In this document: in pieces, positions 8,352-18,028 of the stretch
Numbering within the stretch: the stretch's first letter is position 1
Layout: every line of letters starts with the position of its first letter
Source: Humibacillus xanthopallidus
GTDB taxonomy: Bacteria > Actinomycetota > Actinomycetes > Actinomycetales > Dermatophilaceae
Direction of reading: 5' to 3'
Assembly (NCBI RefSeq): GCF_006717145.1
Contig: NZ_VFQF01000003.1
Span: 930,001-994,000 of the forward strand
Length of the DNA: 64,000 bases
The notes under the pieces: generated by a model
What the model saw: the letters and a program-made list of their open reading frames with translations, nothing else
The model's database searches: none
Told to the model about the DNA's origin: nothing
Program-made: the position numbers and the translations under genes

Positions 8352-10756
8352 GACGAGCTCCCTTCCGCGTCCCGGCTCGCCCCAGCATGGCGCAGGGTGA
8401 GGTCGAGCAGCGCGATCGCGCCGGCCTTGTCGAGCGGCTCGTTGCCGTTGCCGCACTTCGGCGACTGGATGCACGAGGGGCAGCCCGCCGCGCACTCGCA
8501 GGCCGCGATCGCCGCTCGCGTCGCGCCGAGCCACTCGCGCACCCGCCGGAAGCCACGCTCGGCGAAGCCCGCGCCGCCCGGGTGCCCGTCGTAGATGAGG
8601 ATCGTCGGCAGGCCCGTGTCAGGGTGCATGGCCGTCGAGACGCCGCCGATGTCCCACCGGTCGGCAGTGGCGAAGAGGGGCAGCATCCCGATCGCCGCGT
8701 GCTCGGCCGCGTGCGCCGCCCCCGGTATGCCGGCCTCGTCCACCCCGGCCGCCGCGAGCTCCGCGACGGGCATCGTCCACCACACGGCGCGCGTGGCGAG
8801 GGTGCGCTCGGGCAGGTCGAGGGGGTGCTCGCCGATGACCTCGCCGCCCGGCAGGCGACGCAGGAACGACACGACCTGGCCGCGCACCGTCACCTGGCCG
8901 AAGGAGCAGCGCAGCGGCCCCCACTGCTCGTGCTCGAGCTCGCGGCCGATGTCGAAGTCGCTGACCGACTGGGCCTGCGTCGTCCAGCCGGGGTCACCGC
9001 GCACGGCGAAGGCCGCGTGGTCGTCGAGGTCGAGCTCGGTCACGACCCAGGTCTGCCCCTGGTGCAGGTGCACCGCGCCCGTGTGGACCTGCGCGTGGGC
9101 CGAGGACTCGTCGACCGTGCCGACGACGCGCCCGGTGCGGGTCTCGATGATGCGCACCGGCTCGCCGGCGCCGCGCAGCGAGAGGTGGTCGGCGGGCCGG
9201 TCCTCGCGTGCCCAGAACCACCCGCGCGGCCGGTGGCGCAGGATCCCGCGCGCGACGAGGGCCTCGAGCAGCCTCCGGGTCTGGCCCCCGAAGAGCTCGA
9301 GGTCGGCCTCGGTGAGCGGCAGCTCCGCTGCAGCCGCGGCGAGGTGCGGCGCCAGCACGTGGGGGTTGTCGGGGTCGACGACCGTCGCCTCGACGCCGCG
9401 CCCGAAGATCGCCTCGGGGTGGTGCACGAGGAACGTGTCGAGCGGGTCGTCGGCGGCGACGAAGACGGCGAGCGAGCGCCCTCCGGACCGGCCCGCGCGA
9501 CCGGCTTGCTGCCACAGCGATGACAGCGTGCCCGGCCAGCCGGCAAGCAGCACCGCGTCGAGGCCGCTGACGTCGACGCCGAGCTCGAGCGCGTTCGTGG
9601 CGGCGAGCCCCAGCAGCTCCTTGCTGCGCAGCGCCCGCTCGAGCTCGCGCCGCTCCTCGGGCAGGTAGCCGCCGCGGTATGCCGCGATGCCGGCTTCCGC
9701 GGTCACCGGCACCCGCTCCCTGGCGATCGACGCGACGACCTCGACGCCGGCACGCGAGCGGGCGAACGCGACGGTCTGCACCTGCTCGCGCACGCACCCC
9801 GCGAGCAGCTCGCCGGTCTCGGTGATCGTGCTGACGCGGCGTGGTTCACCGTCCTCACCTCGCACGAGCGGGGGCTCCCAGAGCGCGAACGTCATTGGGG
9901 CGCGGGGGGATCCGTCACGCGTGACCGCGCTGACCGGCATACCGAGGAGGCGGCTCGCGTGGGCCTCGGGCTCGGCCACGGTGGCCGATGCGAAGACGAA
10001 GGTGGGGCTGGCCTTGTAGCGGGCGGCGATGCGGCGCAGCCGGCGCAGGACGGCCGCGATGTGGGCGCCGAAGACGCCCTTGTAGACGTGGCACTCGTCG
10101 ATGACGACGTAGCGCAGCGCCCGCAGGAACGAGCTCCACCGGTCGTGCCGCGGCAGGAGGGAGTGGTGGAGCAGGTCGGGGTTGGTCAGCACGAGGTTCG
10201 CGTGGTCGCGGATCCAGCGGCGCTCGTCGGTCGGGGTGTCGCCGTCGTAGGTCGCCGGGCGCACGCCGGGCAGGGCGAGGCCCGCGACGCGGCTCAGCTG
10301 GTCGGCGGCCAGAGCCTTGGTGGGGGAGAGGTAGAGCGCCGTCGCGCCGCGGCCGTTGGGCGCCGAGGCGCCGGCGACGAGGTCGCTGAGGATGGGCAGC
10401 AGGTAGCCGAGGCTCTTGCCCGACGCGGTGCCCGTGCTGACGACGACATGGCGCCCCGCGTGCGCCGCCTCGGCGACCTCGACCTGGTGGGCCCACGGCC
10501 GCTCGATCCCCGACCCCAGCAGCGCCCCGAGGAGCGTCGGGTCGACCCACGTCGGCCAGTCGGCGTGGACGGCAGAGCGCGCGGGCACCTCGTGGACGTG
10601 GACGAGGCGCTCCGGGTGCTCGCCGACGAGGGTGCGGAGCAGTGCGTGCGGGTCGGACGTCCCGCCTCGCAGGGTGCCTCCCGCCCCCTGCGCACCATCC
10701 ATCACGGCCGCCGGCGCGGTGGCCGTGACGCGGGTGGAGCGGGCCGAGCATTCCAT
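8348..10756 (-). CDS. DEAD/DEAH-box helicase with C-terminal DUF1998/MZB zinc domain (MrfA/Hrq1-like)
   Basis: Superfamily 2 helicase, about 802 residues, of the family that includes mycobacterial Rv3649, Bacillus MrfA (mitomycin repair) and yeast Hrq1. Visible: motif [18 protein letters not shown], motif [11 protein letters not shown] (DECH), motif III FASAT, motif [12 protein letters not shown], and a C-terminal cysteine cluster [18 protein letters not shown] that should bind zinc or iron-sulfur. Start chosen at ATG 10756 because TACGGT lies 8 bases before it, fitting a leaderless mRNA; ATG 10702 would give 784 residues. A role in DNA repair is likely by family. It is coupled to the small gene at 7905 and divergent from the STAS gene. 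Confidence 0.88.
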   Translation of the reverse strand: MECSARSTRVTATAPAAVMDGAQGAGGTLRGGTSDPHALLRTLVGEHPERLVHVHEVPARSAVHADWPTWVDPTLLGALLGSGIERPWAHQVEVAEAAHAGRHVVVSTGTASGKSLGYLLPILSDLVAGASAPNGRGATALYLSPTKALAADQLSRVAGLALPGVRPATYDGDTPTDERRWIRDHANLVLTNPDLLHHSLLPRHDRWSSFLRALRYVVIDECHVYKGVFGAHIAAVLRRLRRIAARYKASPTFVFASATVAEPEAHASRLLGMPVSAVTRDGSPRAPMTFALWEPPLVRGEDGEPRRVSTITETGELLAGCVREQVQTVAFARSRAGVEVVASIARERVPVTAEAGIAAYRGGYLPEERRELERALRSKELLGLAATNALELGVDVSGLDAVLLAGWPGTLSSLWQQAGRAGRSGGRSLAVFVAADDPLDTFLVHHPEAIFGRGVEATVVDPDNPHVLAPHLAAAAAELPLTEADLELFGGQTRRLLEALVARGILRHRPRGWFWAREDRPADHLSLRGAGEPVRIIETRTGRVVGTVDESSAHAQVHTGAVHLHQGQTWVVTELDLDDHAAFAVRGDPGWTTQAQSVSDFDIGRELEHEQWGPLRCSFGQVTVRGQVVSFLRRLPGGEVIGEHPLDLPERTLATRAVWWTMPVAELAAAGVDEAGIPGAAHAAEHAAIGMLPLFATADRWDIGGVSTAMHPDTGLPTILIYDGHPGGAGFAERGFRRVREWLGATRAAIAACECAAGCPSCIQSPKCGNGNEPLDKAGAIALLDLTLRHAGASRDAEGSSS

Positions 10757-10920
10757 GTGGAGCAACCGTATGCCGTCGGGGTACGGTAACCGTCGAGCGG
10801 GGCATGTTACCCCGCGGTTCAGGCCAAGGACGGCTCCTCCAGAGCCCCCTGCGCTCGATCCGAGCAGGCCGGCTCTGCAGGCACCTCCAGCAGACACGTG
10901 GGCAAACGAAGGGACGACAG

Positions 10921-11280
10921 GTGGATCTCTCGATCAGCCGAGCCGACCACGGCGATCGCACCGTGGTCCATCTCGGTGGTGAGATCGACGTCTACACGGC
11001 GCCGCTGGTCCGCGAGAAGCTCGACGAGCAGATCCAGGCGGGTCGCACCGACCTCGTCGTCGACCTCACCGACGTCAGCTTCCTCGACTCGACCGGCCTC
11101 GGCGTGCTCGTCGGACGGCTCAAGCTCGCTCGCACGCGCGGCGGCTCCATGCGCCTCGTCGGCACCGACGACCGCGTGCTCAAGGTCTTCGCGATCACGG
11201 GCCTCGACAAGGTGTTCGAGATCCACCCCGACGTCGCGAGCGCCCTCGCTGCCGGTGTGACGCCGGCCGAGACGTCCTGA
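10921..11280 (+). CDS. STAS-domain anti-sigma factor antagonist
   Basis: 119-residue SpoIIAA/RsbV-like protein. The N-terminal strand region ends in [20 protein letters not shown]. The phosphorylatable serine lies in [15 protein letters not shown] (about residue 57), so it is expected to be switched off by an anti-sigma kinase and to release a sigma factor when unphosphorylated. No anti-sigma kinase gene is adjacent. GTG start preceded by GGGACGACAG; longer readings upstream have no domain content. The upstream gap holds an inverted repeat GGTAAC (10785) / GTTACC (10806) that could be a regulatory site. Confidence 0.9.
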   Translation: MDLSISRADHGDRTVVHLGGEIDVYTAPLVREKLDEQIQAGRTDLVVDLTDVSFLDSTGLGVLVGRLKLARTRGGSMRLVGTDDRVLKVFAITGLDKVFEIHPDVASALAAGVTPAETS

Positions 11281-11332
11281 GCGCCGCCCGGCCTGCGCCC
11301 CGTCGTCCTCTCCGCCCGAAGGATCTGACGCC

Positions 11333-12877
11333 GTGAGCGCACGCACCACGCCGGTCGTCGACGCCGGGCTCATCGCCCTGTTGCGCGCCGACCTGACGGC
11401 TGCCGACTTCACCCTCGACGGGGTCGCCGAGCGCCTCGGTCCGGTCGCCTCGGCTGCGCTGCACCGCGAGCAGGCTCTGCCGGCCCTCCTCGCGACTGAC
11501 GGGGCGCAGGACGCCTGCGGAGTGCTCATCCGCCTCTTCACGCTCGGGCGGCCGGTGCCGACTCGGGCCCTCGCATCCGCGCTGCCCACGCTCGGCCTCG
11601 ACGGGGCACGCGCGCTCGGCCTCGTGGCGGGCGGCGGAGCGGGCGAGCCCGCCGAGCCCGCCGACGGCTGGGGCAGTGCCACGTGCGACCTGCGGCCGTA
11701 TGCCGACGACGCACACGAGTGGTGGGTCGCCTCCGACCTCTCCGAGGTGTCGACGGGCCAGGCGCTGCCTGAGGATCACGTGCTCGGCATCGGCGGAGCG
11801 TCGACGACGCTGGCCTCGTGGACGATCCGACGCCCAGCCCGCCGGGCTCTCGACCTCGGCGTCGGGAGCGGGGTGCAGGCGCTGCACCTGTCGTCGCACT
11901 GCGACAGCATCGTCGCCACCGACATCTCCGAGCGAGCCCTCGCGTTTGCCGCCTTCACCGCTGCGCTCGCGGGCGTCGACCTCGACCTCAGACAGGGTGA
12001 CCTGCTCGAACCCGTTGCGGGAGAGTCGTTCTCGCTCGTCGTGAGCAACCCGCCCTTCGTCATCACCCCGCGCACCGACGACGTGCCGCTCTACGAGTAC
12101 CGTGACGGCGGCCGGGCAGGCGACGCGATCGTGCGCGCCCTCGTGCGCCAGGTCGGCAGCGTGCTCGAGCCCGGCGGGGTCGCCCAGTTCCTCGGCAACT
12201 GGGAGGTGCCGGCCGGTCGTACCTGGCGCGACGTCTGGTCCGACTGGCTCGACGAGCAGGCCCGCGACGGCGTCGCCCTCGACGCCTGGGTCGTGCAGCG
12301 CGACTCGCAGGACCCGGCGGAGTACGCCGAGCTGTGGTCGCGTGACGGCGGCTCGCTCCCGGGGAGCCCCGAGCACTCGAGGATGTATGCCGCCTGGCTG
12401 GCCGACTTCGCCTCGCGCGGCGTCGAGACGGTCGGCTTCGGCGTCGTCACCCTGCAACGACCCGAGACCGACCGTGCGACGTGGCGGTCGCTCGACGAGG
12501 CGCCCGGTGCCGTGGCCGCACCGATGGGGCCGGCCGTCGATGCCGGGCTGCGAGCGCGCACCTGGCTCGCCGAGCACTCCGACGACGAGGTGCTCGCCGT
12601 CGCATGGTCGTGCGCCCCCGACGTCACCGAGGAGCGGCACGGCCGACCCGGCGCCGACGACCCGAGCGTCATCCTCGTGCGTCAGGGCGGAGGGCTGCGA
12701 CGGGTGGTCCGCGCTGGGACGGTGCTCGCGGCATACCTCGGCGTGGCCGACGGCACGCTCACGGCGCGGGCGGCACTGGACGCGATCGCGGGGCTGCTCG
12801 GGCTCGATGAGGGTGAGGTGCGCGCCGAGATCGTGCCCCAGCTGCGCGACCTCGTCGCCGACGGCCTCCTCCAGTAG
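11333..12877 (+). CDS. SAM-dependent methyltransferase (HemK/RlmG-like core, large actinobacterial form)
   Basis: 514 residues. An N-terminal helical region of about 125 residues is followed by a class I methyltransferase core: SAM-binding RALDLGVGSGVQALHLSSH near residue 178, ATDIS, then catalytic SNPPFVITP, the NPPF/Y motif of methyltransferases acting on amide or exocyclic amino groups. The C-terminal 180 residues have no domain I recognise. Target unknown; rRNA, tRNA or protein glutamine are all possible. GTG start preceded by AAGGA. It follows the STAS gene after 52 bp and could be co-transcribed. Confidence 0.82.
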   Translation: MSARTTPVVDAGLIALLRADLTAADFTLDGVAERLGPVASAALHREQALPALLATDGAQDACGVLIRLFTLGRPVPTRALASALPTLGLDGARALGLVAGGGAGEPAEPADGWGSATCDLRPYADDAHEWWVASDLSEVSTGQALPEDHVLGIGGASTTLASWTIRRPARRALDLGVGSGVQALHLSSHCDSIVATDISERALAFAAFTAALAGVDLDLRQGDLLEPVAGESFSLVVSNPPFVITPRTDDVPLYEYRDGGRAGDAIVRALVRQVGSVLEPGGVAQFLGNWEVPAGRTWRDVWSDWLDEQARDGVALDAWVVQRDSQDPAEYAELWSRDGGSLPGSPEHSRMYAAWLADFASRGVETVGFGVVTLQRPETDRATWRSLDEAPGAVAAPMGPAVDAGLRARTWLAEHSDDEVLAVAWSCAPDVTEERHGRPGADDPSVILVRQGGGLRRVVRAGTVLAAYLGVADGTLTARAALDAIAGLLGLDEGEVRAEIVPQLRDLVADGLLQ

Positions 12878-12900
12878 CCCCGCACGCCCGCACGCCCGCA

Positions 12901-13098
12901 CCCACCCCCGATTCGAGGTGATGCCGGGGGCCACGTGGGTGCCAGGATCACCTCGAACCGGCGGGGCCTTGTCCCTGCTTCGAGGTGATGCTGGCAGGGA
13001 CGTGGGGGTCAGGATCACCTCGAACGGGCGGGGCCTTGTCCCTGATTCGAGGTGATGGCGGCAGGGACGTGGGGGTCAGGATCACCTCGAATCGGGGG
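12901..13098. repeat. Three tandem 67-bp hairpin units bounded by a 20-bp perfect inverted repeat
   Basis: TTCGAGGTGAT occurs at 12910, 12977 and 13044 and its complement ATCACCTCGAA at 12945, 13012 and 13079: exactly 67-bp period and three hairpins with 24-base loops. Units 2 and 3 are nearly identical, including the connector CGGGGCCTTGTCCCTG and the loop GCAGGGACGTGGGGGTCAGG. The outer ends 12901-12920 and 13079-13098 are perfect 20-bp reverse complements. No gene here; it fills most of the 298 bp between the methyltransferase and the TetR gene. Confidence 0.85.
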
Positions 13099-13142
13099 TG
13101 GGCGAGGAGGAGGTGAGGTGGGCTGGTTCGACAAGGGAGTTG

Positions 13143-13160
13143 TGAGTGAGCGCTCACTCA
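13143..13160. promoter_or_regulatory. Perfect 18-bp palindromic TetR operator
   Basis: TGAGTGAGCGCTCACTCA, a perfect palindrome, sits between TTGTGA (13140, -35-like) and CATGAT (13163, -10-like, 17-bp spacing) and 16 bases before the chosen GTG of the TetR gene. This is the usual place for autorepression. Confidence 0.75.
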
Positions 13161-13175
13161 TTCATGATGGAGGGC

Positions 13176-13973
13176 GTGCCGACCCGAACCGACCCTGTGG
13201 AGCGCCGCGAACGCTCCGGCCGGGCCGCCCCCATGAGCCGCGACGACCGGCGCGACGCCCTCGTCGACGTCTTCGTCGAGCTCGCGCACCGCGAGGGGCG
13301 CAAGCCGACGACGAGCGAAATCGCGCAGGAGGCCGGCGTCGCGGAGGGCACGATCTTCCGCGTCTTCGCGACCAAGGAGGCCCTGGAGCGCGAGGCCGTG
13401 CAGGCGGCCTTCTGCCCCGCGCCGGTGCGGCGACGGATCACCTCCATCGACCCCGAGGGTTCGCTGCGTGAACGGCTCGTCGACTTCACCCGCATCATGC
13501 AGGCGCGCTTCACCGAGGTCTTCGGCCTCATGGCCGCCCTCGGGCTCACCGAGCCGCCCAACCGCGGGCCGCACCTCGCCTGCTACGAGGCCGGGCGGCA
13601 CCTGCGCAGCGAGCTCGGCCACGACGACCAGCACGACGACGACCACGCCGCCGCCCACCAGCCGCTGCTCGACTCGATCCACGCTCTGCTCGTCCACGAC
13701 GAGGACCACCTCGTCGTGCCCGCGGCCGACCTCGTGCACCGGCTGCGCCTGCTCACCTTCTCCGGCAGCCACCCCGGCATCGCCGACGGCCAGGTGCTGA
13801 GCCCCGAGGAGATCGTCGACACGGTGCTCTTCGGTCTCGTCTGCCGGCCGCGCACCGCGGAGTCCGGGCTCGGCATCGCGGAGCTCTACGAGCAGCTCGG
13901 TGGCGACCCGCGAGGGCTCGCGACGCCGCTGCCCGACCGGACGGCATACGCCCGCGACCGGAGGCCGTCATGA
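13176..13973 (+). CDS. TetR family transcriptional regulator
   Basis: 265 residues. Helix-turn-helix at about residues 45-75: RKPTTSEIAQEAGVAEGTIFRVFATKEAL is textbook TetR. The ligand domain is unusual in carrying a run rich in His and Asp (GHDDQHDDDHAAAHQ, near residue 150) that might bind metal; this is inference. GTG 13176 was chosen because CATGAT lies 7 bases upstream, matching a leaderless start; ATG 13164/13167 and GTG 13146 are alternatives, but the last lies inside the operator. The ABC exporter genes follow on the same strand after 85 bp and are candidate targets. Confidence 0.88.
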   Translation: MPTRTDPVERRERSGRAAPMSRDDRRDALVDVFVELAHREGRKPTTSEIAQEAGVAEGTIFRVFATKEALEREAVQAAFCPAPVRRRITSIDPEGSLRERLVDFTRIMQARFTEVFGLMAALGLTEPPNRGPHLACYEAGRHLRSELGHDDQHDDDHAAAHQPLLDSIHALLVHDEDHLVVPAADLVHRLRLLTFSGSHPGIADGQVLSPEEIVDTVLFGLVCRPRTAESGLGIAELYEQLGGDPRGLATPLPDRTAYARDRRPS

Positions 13974-13996
13974 CGAGCCCGCGCGCGACAAACCAG

Positions 13997-14027
13997 TTGA
14001 CCCTCACCCCACGTGAGTCCCTAGCCT
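13997..14027 (+). promoter_or_regulatory. MerR-type promoter with 19-bp spacer before the ABC exporter
   Basis: TTGACC (13997-14002) and TAGCCT (14022-14027) are separated by 19 bp, two more than optimal. The spacer carries the inverted repeat CTCAC...GTGAG centred at 14010. This is the hallmark of promoters activated by MerR-family proteins. The same arrangement, with identical TTGACCCTCAC and CGTGAG text, precedes the TipA-like regulator at 58310. Confidence 0.7.
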
Positions 14028-14058
14028 CGCTCACGTTCACCCGACGAAAGGCGCCCTC

Positions 14059-15789
14059 ATGCTGATGCGGTTGCTGCGCACCCATCTGCGCCCCTACCAG
14101 GGCCAGATCGTGTTCATCGTGCTGGCGCAGTTCGTCAGCACGATGGCCTCGCTCTACCTGCCCAGCCTCAACGGGCAGATCATCGACGAAGGGGTCGCCA
14201 AGGGCGACACCGGCTTCATCATCAGCCACGGCGCGATCATGCTCGCCGTCAGCCTCGTGCAGATCTCCGCGGCCGTCGTCGCGACCTACCTCGCGGCCAA
14301 GGTGGCCATGGGGATGGGGCGCGACATCCGTGGCAACGTCTTCGGCACGGTCGTGGGCTTCTCGGCGCAGGAGGTCACCCGCTTCGGGGCGCCGACCCTC
14401 ATCTCGCGCAACACGAACGACGTCACCCAGGTGCAGATGGTGACGTTCATGGCCTTCACCCTGCTCGTCACGACGCCGATCATGATGGTCGGCGGCATCA
14501 TCATGGCGCTGCGCGAGGACGTCGGGCTGTCGTGGCTCGTCGCGGTCGCCGTGCCGCTGCTCGGCCTCTGCGTCGGGCTCGTCATCTCGCGGATGGTGCC
14601 CTGGTTCGGCCGCATGCAGACCTCGCTCGACGGGGTGAACCGGGTCATGCGCGAGCAGATCACCGGCATCCGCGTCGTGCGGGCCTTCGTCCGCGAGGAG
14701 CACGAGGAGGCTCGGTTCGCCGAGGCCAACGGTCAGCTGACGAACGCCGGCCTGAGGGTCGGACGGCTCATGGCGCTCGTCTTCCCGATCGTCATGCTCA
14801 TCTTCAACCTGTCGACGGTCGCCGTCATGTGGTTCGGAGCCCACCGCATCGCGACGGGTGACATGCAGATCGGCGAGCTGACGGCCTTCCTGTCCTACCT
14901 CGTACAGATCCTCATGGCCGTCATGATGGCGACCTTCATGGCGACGATGATCCCCCGCGCGTCGGTCTCGGCCGGGCGTCTCGAGGAGGTGCTCGACACC
15001 GAGACCACCGTCGTCGAGCCGGCCCGCCCCGCGCGACTGCCCGTCGGCGCGGCCGGTCTGGCCTTCACGGCGGTCGACTTCCACTACCCCGGCGCCGAGT
15101 CCGCAGTGCTGCACGACGTGACCTTCGAGGCCGCGCCGGGACGCATGACGGCGATCATCGGCTCGACCGGTGCCGGCAAGACGACACTGCTGGGCCTCGT
15201 GCCGCGCCTCTTCGACGCCTCGAGCGGGGTCGTCTCCGTCGGCGGCGTCGATGTGCGCGACGTCGCGCTCGACGACCTGTGGAGCCGGATCGGGCTCGTG
15301 CCGCAGAAGCCCTACCTCTTCAGCGGCACCGTCGCCAGCAACCTTCGCTACGGCGACTCCGAGGCGACCGACGCCGAGCTGTGGGACGCCCTGCGCATCG
15401 CGCAGGCGCAGGAGTTCGTCCAGGCGATGGGTGGCCTCGAGGCCCCGATCGCCCAGGGCGGCACCAACGTCTCCGGCGGTCAGCGGCAGCGACTCGCGAT
15501 CGCCCGGGCCATCGTCAAGCGGCCGGACATCTACCTCTTCGACGACTCGTTCTCGGCGCTCGACCTGTCGACCGATGCGCGGCTGCGCCGGGCCCTGCGC
15601 CCGGCCACGGCCAACAGCACCGTCGTCATCGTCGCCCAGCGGGTCTCGACGATCGTCGACGCCGACCACGTCATCGTGCTCGAGGACGGCCGCATCGTCG
15701 GCCAGGGCACACACGAAGAGCTGCTCGACACCTGTGAGACCTACCAGGAGATCGTCGAGTCGCAGCGCAGCGCGGAGGTGGCAGCCTGA
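14059..15789 (+). CDS. ABC exporter subunit A (heterodimeric multidrug type, non-canonical Walker B)
   Basis: 576 residues: six membrane helices (about residues 15-300), then a nucleotide-binding domain with Walker A GSTGAGKTT, canonical signature NVSGGQRQRLAIARAI, and Walker B IYLFDDSFSALD in which Asp replaces the catalytic Glu. An H-loop is also altered (IVAQRVSTI, Gln for His). This is the degenerate-site subunit of BmrC/TM287-type heterodimers, which pump hydrophobic drugs or lipids out. The next gene supplies the partner; stop and start overlap as TGATG. Likely controlled by the MerR-type promoter and possibly by the TetR gene before it. Confidence 0.9.
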   Translation: MLMRLLRTHLRPYQGQIVFIVLAQFVSTMASLYLPSLNGQIIDEGVAKGDTGFIISHGAIMLAVSLVQISAAVVATYLAAKVAMGMGRDIRGNVFGTVVGFSAQEVTRFGAPTLISRNTNDVTQVQMVTFMAFTLLVTTPIMMVGGIIMALREDVGLSWLVAVAVPLLGLCVGLVISRMVPWFGRMQTSLDGVNRVMREQITGIRVVRAFVREEHEEARFAEANGQLTNAGLRVGRLMALVFPIVMLIFNLSTVAVMWFGAHRIATGDMQIGELTAFLSYLVQILMAVMMATFMATMIPRASVSAGRLEEVLDTETTVVEPARPARLPVGAAGLAFTAVDFHYPGAESAVLHDVTFEAAPGRMTAIIGSTGAGKTTLLGLVPRLFDASSGVVSVGGVDVRDVALDDLWSRIGLVPQKPYLFSGTVASNLRYGDSEATDAELWDALRIAQAQEFVQAMGGLEAPIAQGGTNVSGGQRQRLAIARAIVKRPDIYLFDDSFSALDLSTDARLRRALRPATANSTVVIVAQRVSTIVDADHVIVLEDGRIVGQGTHEELLDTCETYQEIVESQRSAEVAA

Positions 15790-17960
15790 TGTCCGAGGGA
15801 GTCAAGACAGCGGAGGAGAAGGCAGCCGAGGCGCGTCGCGGCCCGGCCCGTCGTGGCGGCCCGCCGCACATGACGATGGGCCAGCCGGCCGAGAAGTCGC
15901 TCGACTTCGGGCCGTCGGCCAAGCGACTGCTCGGGCGGCTGCGGCCGCACCGCGTCAAGGTCGTCGTCGTCCTCGTCTTCGCCGTCGTCAGTGTCGCACT
16001 CAGCTCGATCGGCCCCAAGATCCTCGGCCGCGCCACCGACCTCATCTTCGCCGGGGTCGTCGGTGGGCAGATGCCTGCCGGCGCCAGCAAGACGCAGGTC
16101 ATCGAGGGCCTTCGGGCCAAGGGGCAGGACCAGCTCGCCGACCTGCTGAGCAACGTCAACTTCGTGCCGGGGCAGGGCATCGACTTCAGCGCGCTCGCGA
16201 GCGTCCTGCTGCTCGTCATGAGCCTCTTCGTCGCGGCGTCCTTCCTCATGTGGGTCCAGGGCTGGATCCTGCAGGGCGTGCTCCAGCAGACGATGTTCGA
16301 CCTGCGCCAGGAGGTCGAGGCCAAGCTCAACCGGCTGCCGCTGCCCTACTTCGACAACCAGCCGCGCGGCGAGATCCTCAGCCGGGTCACCAACGACATC
16401 GACAACGTCGGGCAGTCGCTGCAGCAGACGCTCTCGCAGCTGCTCAACTCGCTGCTCACCGTCGTCGCCGTGCTCGGCATCATGTTCTGGATCTCGTGGT
16501 CGCTCGCGCTCATCGCCCTCGTCAGCATCCCGATCTCGATCATCGTGACGACGCTCATCGCGAAGCGCTCTCAGAAGCTCTTCGTCCAGCAGTGGCGCAA
16601 CACCGGTGAGCTCAACGGCATCGTCGAGGAGACCTTCACCGGTCACGGCCTCGTCAAGGTCTACGGCCGCCAGCAGGAGACCGCCGACGACTTCAAGGTC
16701 AAGAACGACGAGCTCTTCGGAGCCGCGTTCGGGGCGCAGTTCATCAGCGGCCTCATCATGCCGGTCATGATGTTCGTCGGGAACCTCAACTACGTCGCCA
16801 TCGCCGTGGTCGGCGGCCTTCGGGTCGCGAGCGGCACGATGAGCCTCGGCGACGTGCAGGCCTTCATCCAGTACTCCCGCCAGTTCACCCAGCCGCTGAC
16901 CCAGGTCGCCTCCATGGCGAACGTGCTGCAGTCCGGTGTCGCGTCGGCGGAGCGGGTCTTCGAGGTGCTCGACGCCCCGGAGCAGGAGGCCGACGTCGCC
17001 GAGCCCGCGCGCATCGAGGACCCCCACGGTGCTGTGGCCTTCGAGGACGTGTCCTTCTCCTACACCCCCGAGAAGCCGCTCATCGAGCACCTCGACCTGT
17101 CGGTCAGCCCGGGGCAGACGGTCGCCATCGTCGGTCCGACCGGTGCCGGCAAGACGACGCTCGTCAACCTCATCATGCGGTTCTACGAGCTGAGCTCGGG
17201 CCGCATCACCCTCGACGGCGTCGACATCCGCGAGCTGACGCGTCACGACCTGCGCGCGCGCATCGGCATGGTGCTCCAGGACACGTGGCTCTTCGGCGGG
17301 ACGATCCGCGACAACATCGCCTACGGCCGCCCGGGGGCCACCGACGCAGAGGTGCTCGAGGCCGCCCGGGCCACCTACGTCGACCGCTTCGTGCACTCGC
17401 TGCCCGACGGCTACGACACGGTGCTCGACGACGAGGCGTCCAACATCTCCGCCGGCGAGAAGCAGCTCATCACCATCGCCCGCGCGTTCCTCTCCGACCC
17501 CGCGCTGCTCATCCTCGACGAGGCGACGAGCTCGGTCGACACCCGCACCGAGCTGCTCGTGCAGCACGCCATGGCGGCGCTCCGGTCAGACCGCACGAGC
17601 TTCGTCATCGCGCACCGCCTCTCGACCATCCGCGACGCCGACCTCATCCTCGTCATGGAGGAGGGCCGCATCGTCGAGCAGGGCTCGCACGCCGAGCTGC
17701 TCGCCCGCGGAGGCGCTTACGCGACGCTGTATGCCGCCCAGTTCGCCGGCGCTGCAGCTGACCTCGACGAGGAGTTCGGCGTGCAGGGCGCGGCTGCGGG
17801 AGGCCCCCCGTCGGTGCGTGAGGACGGTGCTGGGAGCCCGCCGGACGGCATACCGGAGATGGCTGGAGTCGGTGGTGGGGCGCCTGGCCCGACCGGCGGC
17901 TCGGGCGCGCCGGCCCCTGACGCCGCGGTGCCCGCCGACCCCGCGGACCGCGCGCCCTGA
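15789..17960 (+). CDS. ABC exporter subunit B (heterodimer partner with catalytic Glu)
   Basis: 723 residues. An N-terminal 50-residue cytoplasmic tail precedes six membrane helices (about residues 55-380), with a long extracytoplasmic loop after helix 1. The NBD has Walker A GPTGAGKTT, a divergent signature NISAGEKQLITIARAF and canonical Walker B LLILDEATSSVD followed by IAHRLSTI. Together with subunit A it makes one complete and one incomplete ATP site, as in BmrCD/TM287-288. The last 70 residues are Gly/Pro/Ala-rich and probably disordered. Confidence 0.9.
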   Translation: MSEGVKTAEEKAAEARRGPARRGGPPHMTMGQPAEKSLDFGPSAKRLLGRLRPHRVKVVVVLVFAVVSVALSSIGPKILGRATDLIFAGVVGGQMPAGASKTQVIEGLRAKGQDQLADLLSNVNFVPGQGIDFSALASVLLLVMSLFVAASFLMWVQGWILQGVLQQTMFDLRQEVEAKLNRLPLPYFDNQPRGEILSRVTNDIDNVGQSLQQTLSQLLNSLLTVVAVLGIMFWISWSLALIALVSIPISIIVTTLIAKRSQKLFVQQWRNTGELNGIVEETFTGHGLVKVYGRQQETADDFKVKNDELFGAAFGAQFISGLIMPVMMFVGNLNYVAIAVVGGLRVASGTMSLGDVQAFIQYSRQFTQPLTQVASMANVLQSGVASAERVFEVLDAPEQEADVAEPARIEDPHGAVAFEDVSFSYTPEKPLIEHLDLSVSPGQTVAIVGPTGAGKTTLVNLIMRFYELSSGRITLDGVDIRELTRHDLRARIGMVLQDTWLFGGTIRDNIAYGRPGATDAEVLEAARATYVDRFVHSLPDGYDTVLDDEASNISAGEKQLITIARAFLSDPALLILDEATSSVDTRTELLVQHAMAALRSDRTSFVIAHRLSTIRDADLILVMEEGRIVEQGSHAELLARGGAYATLYAAQFAGAAADLDEEFGVQGAAAGGPPSVREDGAGSPPDGIPEMAGVGGGAPGPTGGSGAPAPDAAVPADPADRAP

Positions 17961-17984
17961 CCCGGGCGCGCCTCGGAAAGCGCT

Positions 17985-18028
17985 GCGGTCAGAGGGGCAG
18001 ACGGATGCCCGCCAGCTCCTCTGACCGC
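17985..18028. terminator. Hairpin between convergent ABC exporter and SDR genes
   Basis: Perfect 11-bp stem GCGGTCAGAGG (17985-17995) / CCTCTGACCGC (18018-18028) with a 22-base loop. It overlaps the last codons of the SDR gene in a very short convergent junction. No U-tract is present, as usual for this G+C content. Confidence 0.5.

Noticed and set aside
11195-13018. 607-codon minus-strand frame covering the methyltransferase
   Set aside because: No recognisable domain and runs through the hairpin array; the plus strand holds the STAS and methyltransferase motifs.
12901-13098. CRISPR array
   Set aside because: Only three units, the spacers between hairpins are themselves repeated, and no cas gene is near.
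13753-17567. Two long minus-strand open frames across the ABC exporter genes
   Set aside because: Rich in Asp/Arg/His/Gly without domain structure; they mirror the ABC transporter codons.
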